Of a DNA stretch of 64,000 nucleotides, positions 57,221-64,000 are shown piece after piece. This DNA comes from Scylla paramamosain. Its lineage: Eukaryota > Arthropoda > Malacostraca > Decapoda > Portunidae. The DNA lies in assembly GCF_035594125.1 (NCBI RefSeq), contig NC_087185.1:14161664-14225663 (forward strand), written 5' to 3'. Below the pieces are notes generated by a model that saw only the letters and a list, made by a program, of their open reading frames with translations, was not told the origin of the DNA and did no database searches. Position numbers and translations under genes: made by a program. Every line of letters begins with the position of its first letter. Within the stretch, counting starts at the first letter, position 1.

Positions 57221-57365
57221 AGAGGAGGAGGAGGAGGAGGAGGAGGAGGAGGAGGAGGAGGAGGAGGAGGAGGAGGATGAGGAGGAGGAGGAGGAGGAGG
57301 AGGAGGAGGAGGAGGAGGAGGAGAACAAGAGCAGGAACAAGAAGAAGAACAAGAACAAAAACAAG
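57221..57365. repeat. Compound (AGG)n-(AAGAAC)n microsatellite
   Basis: (AGG)n 57221-57324 with one ATG unit, then AACAAGAGCAGGAACAAG-type hexamers to 57365. Confidence 0.97.
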
Positions 57366-57368
57366 GAA

Positions 57369-57460
57369 ATCCTGTCGTTCCTGATGATGATGGTAAAGAC
57401 GACGACCAGAAGAAAAAGAAAAGAAAAAAAAAGATCCTGTCGTTCCTGATGATGATGATA
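57369..57460. repeat. 65-bp tandem duplication
   Basis: ATCCTGTCGTTCCTGATGATG starts at 57369 and again at 57434, near identical. Confidence 0.95.
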
Positions 57461-57904
57461 ATAATGGTAACAATGACGACAACGGCGAGGGAGGTATAAT
57501 GAAGTACATAACAATACACCACAAAACTTCAAGACCACTCGCTATAATACACTCTTGCCCGCCACATACGCATGAACAACAGAACAACAAACAAAACACA
57601 CACAAAGCAACAAATTAGAAAGAAAACGTTAGAGAAAACACTTGTCATCAAAAAATGGTGCAAATACAAAGATATAAAAAAAAGGGGGTGGGAAAGAAAA
57701 GAAGGGGAAAAAACACACGTGGGTGCCCATAAATATTCATGACGCAGGAGGGAAGCTGGAGAAGGGGGAGCATCTGGGACATCTGGGGTTTTTACGTTCA
57801 ATCACTGACATTCAGAAGGGATGAGTGGACACTGGAAGGGTTGGGAGGGTAGGAAGGGGGTAAGAAGCGATGGGCAGGAGTGGGGGGGTGGATCCGGGTA
57901 CAAA
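57461..57904. other. Unique spacer
   Basis: Mixed composition; no gene. Confidence 0.5.
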
Positions 57905-58110
57905 AGCAATGAAGGGAAACGGAGGAAAAAGGGTTCGATTCCATGTGATATCAAGGTTATGGGATCTGGAAACAGTAGCCACGAGGACACTTTAGCCTTC
58001 CCTCGCCACTCGACCATCAGGTACAAAGGATGGAGGGAAAGGAGTTCGATTCCAGATGATATTAAAGTTATGAGAACTGGAGACCCGGCGCCAAGACAAC
58101 GCTCCACCAC
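57905..58110. repeat. ~108-bp tandem duplication
   Basis: GGAAACGGAGGAAAAAGGGTTCGATTCC... repeats as GGATGGAGGGAAAGGAGTTCGATTCC..., then GATATCAAGGTTATGGGATCTGG / GATATTAAAGTTATGAGAACTGG and CCCTCGCC. A fainter third unit may start at about 58,170. The GTTCGATTCC word resembles a tRNA B box, but no tRNA fold is present. Confidence 0.85.
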
Positions 58111-58349
58111 TCCCTCGCCTTATGGTCTCGTTGTTGCGCTGCCAAGCATTCAATCACGTCACGAGATGAGCAATAGAAGAGGAACACTTGAAGAATTGAT
58201 ATCGACTTCTGACAAACGCCGGAGCCACAACACCCTGACATCTCCCCGCCACTCCAAGACAGCGCTCCCACCCAATTGTTTTGTGGAAAAAAGGAGGAAC
58301 ACAGAACAATTCGCCATAAAAAGAAGAGGAAGGGGACTGTACGGCATCC

Positions 58350-58485
58350 TTAAGCTCTCTCTGGAGGCCTTCCCACACGCCACTTTCCCGTAAGCTTCTC
58401 AGTCACCGGATCTTCCTCCCGGCGCCCTACACGGCCAATAAACGCCGCCAGAAACGTGTCGACCGCAGCGCAAACAGTAATGGGC
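58350..58485 (-). CDS. Candidate 3' exon (minus), alternative to the plus-strand reading
   Basis: Minus strand: a long pyrimidine-rich acceptor (ACAACCTCTCCCCTGTGAATGTTGCCAG) ends at 58486. The frame after one split base reads PITVCAAVDTFLAAFIGRVG then RREEDPVTEKLTGKWRVGRP and PERA to TAA at 58350-58352. Hydrophobic segment followed by a charged one; no family recognised. CCG|GTGACT inside could be a weak donor. It overlaps the plus-strand candidate; at most one is real. Confidence 0.25.
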
Positions 58486-58676
58486 CTGGCAACATTCACA
58501 GGGGAGAGGTTGTAAAAATGCTGCCCGTTTGTGTAGCATGTAGTGGTTTTCGACACAAAAGTGGACAAGTGTGCAGCGAGTGTGAGGAGGAGGGACGTTT
58601 ACATGAGCGCGTCACGTATTCCAATGTTCCCGAAAACTGGTACTTTCTGGGCAGTGAACGGTATCAGCGTGTATGA
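58403..58676 (+). CDS. Candidate 3' exon with a CxxC-x10-CxxC motif
   Basis: Plus strand: acceptor CACTTTCCCGTAAGCTTCTCAG ends at 58402. The frame is then open to TGA at 58674-58676, through a basic stretch (ANKRRQKRVDRSANS) and MLPVCVACSGFRHKSGQ then VCSECEEEGRLHERV. The two CxxC knuckles ten residues apart after a basic segment recall zinc-ribbon proteins of the mitochondrial bL32m type, but the usual AVPK-like start is missing and the match is too loose to name. An ATG lies at 58518. The last ~60 bases overlap the first unit of a tandem repeat. The minus strand is open too. Confidence 0.25.
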
Positions 58677-58918
58677 GGCGGGGCAAGGGAGCACAGATGA
58701 CCGGGGGTGTGTATTCAAGTATTCCCAAGGTTACTGTACACGATGTTCTATATATACACTGTAGGCTGGAAGGAGAGAATAAAGGTGAGTGTTTGTTGAG
58801 GAAGGAAGCAGAGATGACCATGTATATGTATTCAAGTATGCCCAAAACTGCTATATACGACACTCTATATATACTGTTACGATTGGAGAGGGGAGAATAT
58901 AGACGAATACATAACTGA
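58613..58918. repeat. ~117-bp diverged tandem array, about three units
   Basis: GCACAGATGACCGGGGGTGT...TATTCAAGTATTCCCAA at about 58691 repeats at about 58808 as GCAGAGATGACC...TATTCAAGTATGCCCAA; both are followed by CTATATATACTGTA-like sequence. A diverged first unit begins near 58613. Confidence 0.8.
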
Positions 58919-59700
58919 GTGTTCCCAAATCACCTCCACATTCCGATCATTCGAATCTTAGGTCCGTATTCAAAAACACTTCTGCGCCACACCTCCACCG
59001 TTTCCAAAGGCTATAGTTGAGGCTACGTTTTTTTTAGGGGTGTTTTCAACGGTTGCAGTGACAGATTAATATATTGTATATTGACTTGTATATTGTGAAA
59101 AAGAGAAAAAGTCTTGAGAACCCGGCCAAAATAATCAAGGTGAAAGAGCAAAAAGTTTCTGAATATCGGCCTTATACACAAACTTCTCTTACCAATCTAT
59201 CAACACACTTATTCGCATGTCAATCCTTATCTACTTTCATCTTCAAGGATCTATTATTTATTCCGAGGGTTCACAAAATGTCTTCCATATTCCAGTCATT
59301 CCAGTCTTATACACACAATCTTCCCTTATCAGTCTATCAACACACACACATTCGCACGTCAATCCTTATCTATTTTTATCTTCAGGGATCCATTGTTCAT
59401 TCCGAGGGTTCCCAAATGACGTCCACATTCTGATCATTTGCATCTTGTACACAACTTTCCCTAACCAATCTATCAACACACTTATTCGCACGTCAGTCTG
59501 AATCTAGTTTTATCTTCAGGAATCCATCATTTAACCTGAGTGTTCCTAAAATGAATTTCCATATTTCAATCGCTCGAATCTTACACATACCCTTCCATTA
59601 TCAATCTTACACACAACTATCCCTTACCAGTTTATCATCACACACTTATTCGCACGTCAGTCCGTATCAACTCTTATCTCCAGCGATCCATTATTCTGTC
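58919..59700. repeat. ~137-bp tandem array, split by a MITE
   Basis: ACCAATCTATCAACACACTT, ATTCGCACGTCAATCCTTAT, ATCTTCAGGGATCCATTRTT and GTTCCCAAATGACCTCCACA recur with anchors at about 59191, 59326, 59465 and 59629. The left unit (58,919-58,960) is interrupted by the MITE and resumes at 59,172. Short plus frames over this region translate the repeat. Confidence 0.9.
58961..59171 (+). mobile_element. MITE family copy 5, with TTA target duplication
   Basis: 211 bp with imperfect inverted ends GGTCCGTATTCAAAAAC and (reverse complement of the right end) GGCCGATATTCAGAAAC, 13 of 17 matching. TTA flanks both sides (58958-58960 and 59172-59174). Sister units of the host array show the same site with one TTA (CAGTCTTATACACAC near 59,307; GAATCTTACACATAC near 59,575), so insertion is directly demonstrated. 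GG-ended TIRs plus a 3-bp TTA duplication fit the PIF/Harbinger (Tourist-type) group; that assignment is inferred. No coding capacity. Confidence 0.9.
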
Positions 59701-59886
59701 CAGGTTCTGAGTTCGGAGGGAAATTTTTCATTTTTTATATTTCCCTCCCCTGCTGCTTTTGGCTCGGGGACAAGGCTGAACGAGCTGTAACAAGTCCAAG
59801 AGCAGGGCAGCGTGCACGCCAAGTGTTTCCCCTCTGATGGATGGCGGAAAGCGGGACTCCAAGGGCACAGGGGACGCAGCAGCAGC

Positions 59887-59933
59887 AGGAGGAGGAGGAG
59901 GAGGAGGAGGAGGAGGAGGAGGAGGAGGAGGAG
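59887..59933. repeat. (AGG)n microsatellite
   Basis: 47 bp, preceded by (AGC)4. Confidence 0.97.
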
Positions 59934-60013
59934 ATGAAAAAGGAACAGGTAAAAATAGCCTAGAACAAAACCTAAACCAATAAGAAGACTGCGAAAAGAC
60001 ATGCAGGTAGAGA

Positions 60014-60181
60014 TGGAGGAGGAGGAGGAGGAGGAGGAGGAGGAGGAGGAGGAGGAGGAGGAGGAGGAGGAGGAGGAGGAGGAGGAGGAGGAGGAGAACA
60101 AGAACAAGAAGAACAAGAACAAGAAGAACAAGAACAAGAACAAGAAGAACAAGAACAAGAAGAAAAGAGGAGGAGGAGGAG
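60014..60181. repeat. Compound (AGG)n-(AAGAAC)n microsatellite
   Basis: (GGA)27 at 60014-60094, AACAAG/AAGAAC hexamers to about 60165, then GAGGAGGAGGAG to the edge of the CR1 element. Confidence 0.97.
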
Positions 60182-60458
60182 AATACAAAGGAATACAAAG
60201 GAAAGCCAAACAGCAACAGACCTTTTGGTCCTTGCAAGGCTGTTTGGTAACTACTTCTAACTAGCTACAGGAAAGAGACAGGACAGCATAGCAGAAGGCT
60301 CCTCCCCACCCACCACTCCCTCCAGCTTGCGCTGGCGTGGAAATAGTTGGGAAAAGTACCATGCAGTATGGAAAAACTGACATGGAATTTTCATAGGAAA
60401 GGATGAAAGGAAGTTCTTCTATCCACCCTACGGTGATCTCTATAAGCCTATCTGAAAG

Positions 60459-61965
60459 TTAATGCAATCTATAATAAAACTGGTGTCTGTAAGATAAGAG
60501 TTTATTAGTGAATTTAGTAATTATTCGGACAAGAGGAGAGCTTGTTGGGGATTTGCTTTTAAATATTTGTCTTTTATTTTTTAATGATTCAATAGTATTG
60601 CTGTTCACAATTTCTGCAGGAAGTTTATTCCATATATTTAATATACGATTAAAGAAAACATGTTTGGCCTCTTGGGATTTAAAACGTTTGGGTATAATCT
60701 TGAATCCATTATTTCTTGTTAGATTAGAATGATCAATGGTAAAATATTTATGTGCATCAATGTTACTATATCCTTTGAAGATTTTGAACACTTCAATTAG
60801 GTCTCCTCTTATCCTGCGCTTTGTTAAACTAAATAGGTTTAGTTCTTCCAGTCGTTCCTCATACGGTTTATTGCGCAATCTTGGAATCATCTTTGTGACT
60901 CTGCGCTGTATCTTTTCTAGTTTTTCAATGTCTTTTTTGTAGTATGGTGACCAGAACTGTACACAGTATTCTAGATGAGGGCGCACCAGTGAGTTATATA
61001 AGGCAAGTATAACCTTTTCTGATTTAAACAATACTAATTTATTTGCCGCCTTTACTGTTTCTATGCAGTATTCACTTGGTGTCGTTTGAAACAACGACAC
61101 CAAGATTTTTTTCTTTATCGGTGCTTGACAGTGGCATGTTATTCATTACATATCTCGCCTGAACATTGTTGCTTCCGATATGTAGAATTTTACACTTTTC
61201 TACATTGAATTTCATCTGCCATTTTTCTGCCCAGCTTGTTATTTTATTGAGATCACACTGCAGTTCCTATCATTGTGACACAGACGTTACTCTACTTGCT
61301 ATTTTGGTGTCGTCTGCAAATTTACTTATTTTGCAATTTATCCCTTCAATATCTTTAATGTAAATTATAAAGAGTACTGGCCCTAATACAGAGCCTTGAG
61401 GAACGCCGCTATTTACCTTTTGCCACTCAGACTCTTTTCCACTTATCACAACACGCTGTCTTCTGTCAGAGAGCCAGTCTCAGCCATTTCAGGGTGTTTC
61501 CGGCAATGCCGTGAACTTTTACTTTACTGATGAGACTCTTATGGGGAACAGTGTCGAAAGCTTTCTGGAAATCAAGGTAGATAATATCAACAGCTTTTTG
61601 TCTCGACATACGAGTTAAATACTTCATAAAAGAAGTCTAGCAAGTTCGTTAAGCAGGAACGCTTGGTTATGAAACCGTGTTGCGAATCCTTTATGATTTT
61701 GTTTTCTTCTAAATATTTAACAAATTTATCTCTGATTATTGTTTCCATCAGCTTGCACACTACTGAAGTGAGACTGATCGGTCTGTAATTGGCTGGGAGA
61801 GATTTATTTCCTTTTTTTAAAGATTGGCGTGCCATTTGCTAGTTTCCATTCATGGGGAACTTTACCCACTAGTAAAGTTTTATTAAATAAAATCGTAAGC
61901 GGTTTCACGAGCTCATTTCTTGCTTCTTTAAGAAGCCTGGGTGATATCTTGTCTGGCCCGGGTGC
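60459..61965 (-). pseudogene. CR1 reverse transcriptase ORF remnant
   Basis: Domain order along the minus strand: APGPDKI, LPANYRPISLTSVVCKLMET (61.8 kb), IIYLDFQKAFDTVPHKSL, SGVPQGSVLGPVLFIIYI, KFADDTKI (catalytic Asp pair, about 61.3 kb), LGVVVSND, then the CR1 C-terminus VRPHLEYCVQFWSPYYKKDI, LTKRRIRGDLIEVFKIFKGY and IWNKLPAEIVNSNTIESLK. It is dead: a frameshift at an A run (61816-61822), a frameshift after YVETK (about 61.6 kb), another near 61.47 kb, a stop near 61.27 kb, and a small deletion after LGVVVSND. The pieces appear as separate open frames. Confidence 0.9.
61075..61104. other. 12-bp perfect inverted repeat in the CR1 remnant
   Basis: CTTGGTGTCGTT, six-base loop, AACGACACCAAG. 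It lies exactly where codons are missing after LGVVVSND, so it may mark the repair or template-switch event that caused the deletion. Confidence 0.9.
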
Positions 61966-61966
61966 G

Positions 61967-62187
<221 letters not shown>

Positions 62188-62499
62188 CAACTATACGAAA
62201 AAAACAAAGCTGCAAAAAAAAAAAGAAAAAGAAAAAAAGAGAAGACGAAGAACCAGCAAAGCAAGGAGGAAGGAACAAACAAAAACATAGATGGACTTAG
62301 TGATCCGAATGTAAAGTGGACGGAAGGGTTACAGTAAGTCGTAAAATCTCAAAAAAGGGGAAGAGGGGGAAGAAGGGGAACACAGACTGAGGGGGAAGCT
62401 GGCGCCCCGCAACTCAGTGCTCAGAGGCGGAAGAGGATGAGGGGAGCCGTTTAGAGGAAAAAGTTGACGCCGCTGATCGATGTGTGGGAAAAGAGGGGA
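62188..62499. other. A-rich then mixed spacer
   Basis: No gene recognised. Confidence 0.5.
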
Positions 62500-62900
62500 A
62501 GTGAGGGAAGTGAAGGAAGTTAGAGGGAAAGGGGGCGAAGTAATGGGTGTGAAGTGATGGGTGAGTTTCAATGGGTTGTGAGGGGAAGTGAGAGGGAAAA
62601 GGGGCGAATGGAAGAGATTGAAGAGATGGGTTAGAGTATGAATGGGGTTTGAGGGGAAGTAAGGCGACGTGAGAGGAAAAGGAGCGAAGGGATAGGGGTG
62701 AAGTGATGGGTGATAGTTTGAATGGGATATGAAGGGAAGAGAGGGGAAGTGAGATGGCAAGGAGCGAAGAGATGGAGGTGATGAGCGAGTTTCTATGTGA
62801 AGTGAGGGGAAGTGAGAAGGGAAAGCGAAAGGAGGCGAAGGTATGGAAGAAGTGATGGGCGAGAGTTGGAATGCGCGGTGAAGGGAAGGCCTAAGAGGGA
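62500..62900. repeat. ~75-bp G/A-rich tandem array, about five units
   Basis: GTGATGGGTGAGAGTTTGAATGG, GAGGGGAAGTGAGAGG and AAAGGRGCGAAG recur near 62553, 62625, 62703, 62778 and 62850. Its minus-strand reading (Pro/Ser/His-rich) is not a gene. Confidence 0.85.
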
Positions 62901-63376
62901 ATGGGGGAGTAAGGGACTTTTGATGAAGGGAAAATGACGTGGCATAACAGTATAAATATATTGCTTCTGTGTGAGGGGAGATGAGCGAGGGGAAGTGAAG
63001 GAGGCATGAGTGGGTATAGGACAGTGAGGGGTCTGGAAGGAAGGAGAAAAGTGTGTCAGTTTAGGATCTCTGGATTAGGAAATAACTGTGAACAGAGACT
63101 AGTGTGAACAGAGACCCGGGTGTAAGTGAAAAATTTGGATATAAAAAGCAATTATTTCTTTCCGCAAAATATAAAGTGAAATACAATACATGAACGTAAA
63201 GCAAAAATAAAAACATTACGATATTAAGGAAAATATAAAAACAAACACAACACGACGCATCATGAACTAAAAGATTAACGAAAAATGCGTCGATTTGCAT
63301 AAACTAGCCAAACAGAAAAGTCTAAATTTAGTACATTTATATAGTTTCCTTTTTTCCCCGTTTATTTACATTCAAT
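62901..63376. other. AT-rich spacer
   Basis: GTGAACAGAGAC repeats at about 63089 and 63105; no gene. Confidence 0.5.
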
Positions 63377-63489
63377 CAAAAAATGCTTTCGAGTTCTTTT
63401 ATTATTATTTTAGGAATGAAAGCGCTATTTCTTACTTCATCCCATAAATTTATCGCTTCGTTTTGTTCCCCATTAGTTTCAATAGTATT
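63377..63489 (-). pseudogene. Diverged coding-like segment, copy 1 of a duplicated pair
   Basis: Minus strand reads NTIETNGEQNEAINLWDEVR then NSAFIPKIIIKELESIF and a stop. It aligns with copy 2 (63,790-63,989): both have W, then a charged helix-like run and (N/R)SA(F/L)I(P/R)KI. At DNA level roughly 30 of 39 bases match over the TGGGATGAAGTAAG... core. The spacing loosely recalls the first helix of Myb/SANT-like domains, but I do not assign it. Confidence 0.35.
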
Positions 63490-63760
63490 TTTTTTTTTTA
63501 TGTAGGAAGGGCACTGGCCAAGGGCAACAAAAATCTAATAAAAAAATGCCCACTGAAATGCCATTCCCATAAAAGGGTCAAGGCAGTGGTCAAAAATTGA
63601 TGGATAAGTGTCTTGAAACCTCTCTCTTGAAGGAATTCAAGTCATAGGAAGGTGGAAATACAGAAGCAGGCAGGGAGTTCCAGAGTTTACCAGAGAAAGG
63701 GATGAATGATTGAGAATACTGGTTAACTCTTGCGTTAGAGGGGTGGACAGAATAGGGGTG
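63488..63760 (-). mobile_element. Non-LTR retrotransposon 3' fragment with poly(A)
   Basis: Minus strand 63760-63590 reads HPYSVHPSNARVNQYSQSF, IPFSGKLWNSLPASVFPPSY and DLNSFKREVSRHLSINF to TGA. This is the LWNSLP...FK..V..HL signature at the end of many LINE ORF2 proteins. After about 90 bp of 3' UTR it ends in A12 (63488-63499 as T on the plus strand). The poly(A) end and different wording set it apart from the two CR1 fragments. From memory this sequence is a common dispersed repeat in crab transcripts (unverified). Confidence 0.75.
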
Positions 63761-63789
63761 AGAGATAAAATAAATTTATAAAAATAAAG

Positions 63790-63989
63790 ATAAAAAAAGC
63801 TTTCGTTTCGTTTTCCTTTCTTTCCTTATCTATTTTACGAATCAAAGCGCTTCTTCCTTCCTTCATCCATACATTTGTGTCGTCTGTACCTCCCAGTTCT
63901 TGGCGGGGATCCATGTTTGTATCAATAAAAGAATCAACTACAGTATGCTGAACAAAAGCGGAAAACACGTCTTCTGAGCCAGCAAACAT
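63790..63989 (-). pseudogene. Diverged coding-like segment, copy 2
   Basis: Minus strand from 63989: MFAGSEDVFSAFVQHTVVDS then FIDTNMDPRQELGGTDDTN, VWMKEGRSALIRKIDKER and KENETKAF. Shares its second half with copy 1. Open at the window edge, so it may continue to the right. Function unknown. Confidence 0.35.
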
Positions 63990-64000
63990 TGATGTCCATG

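Larger units (their letters stand above)
60178..61965 (-). mobile_element. CR1-clade non-LTR retrotransposon, truncated and decayed
   Basis: About 1.8 kb on the minus strand: the RT region begins at APGPDKISPRLLKEA (61965), runs through the palm to the ORF end at about 60459, then a 3' UTR ending in two CTTTGTATTC decamers at about 60180-60200. The endonuclease and ORF1 are missing. Both ends abut AGG-containing compound microsatellites. Diverged from the 8.1-kb copy. Confidence 0.88.

Noticed and set aside
57925..57945. GGTTCGATTCC as tRNA B box or tRNA-derived SINE
   Set aside because: No suitably spaced A box, no acceptor-stem pairing; it is part of a 108-bp tandem unit and varies between units.

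Overview
The window looks like non-coding nuclear DNA of an arthropod, most likely a decapod crustacean. This is inferred from the extreme load of long perfect microsatellites (mainly AG/CT, then AC/GT, AGG, AGT, AAT), CR1-type non-LTR retrotransposon fragments, short runs of the arthropod pentamer CCTAA/TTAGG, and the lack of any bacterial-style gene. I found no intact protein-coding gene, rRNA or tRNA. Most long open frames are microsatellite translations (poly-RE, LS, CV, TH, E, K) or purine/pyrimidine-rich DNA.

Three kinds of sequence make up the window. First are about 60 simple-sequence tracts, roughly 11% of the bases by hand tally. The longest are a perfect 481-bp (GAA)n at 16.6-17.1 kb and (AG)n tracts up to 199 bp. 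Second, much of the sequence between them is itself made of old, diverged local tandem duplications with periods of about 65-170 bp (one about 420 bp); I count more than 25 such arrays. Third are transposable elements: two CR1-clade fragments (8.08-8.69 kb plus strand, 60.18-61.97 kb minus strand), a different non-LTR tail near 63.6 kb (minus), and a roughly 205-215 bp inverted-terminal-repeat MITE family with at least five copies and one degenerate copy. The MITE at 58,961 sits in a tandem array whose sister units keep the empty site, which reveals a 3-bp TTA target duplication.

Only weak exon candidates were found. The best is a 96-nt, phase 0/0, minus-strand open block at 55,368-55,463, with a strong acceptor and a GTGAGT donor; its acceptor region has been tandemly duplicated upstream. 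Other low-confidence candidates lie at 2.36 kb (+), 10.99 kb (-), 43.4 kb (-), 43.93 kb (+), 57.04 kb (-) and 58.4 kb (open frames on both strands; the plus-strand one has a CxxC...CxxC motif). Several minus-strand candidates could belong to one intron-rich gene running right to left, but I cannot connect them.

Layout: 0-8 kb purine-rich DNA and SSRs; 8-11 kb diverged tandem arrays with a CR1 insertion; 11-19 kb dense SSRs; 19.5-22.1 kb MITE-bearing segmental repeats; 22-35 kb arrays and SSRs; 35-38 kb the densest GT/AG cluster; 38-43 kb tandem arrays; 43.4-44.6 kb a GC-rich patch; 45-54 kb purine/pyrimidine-rich DNA and SSRs; 54-60 kb arrays with exon candidates and a MITE; 60-64 kb retrotransposon remains. 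No new defence, RNA or protein system is supported. The unusual features are structural.
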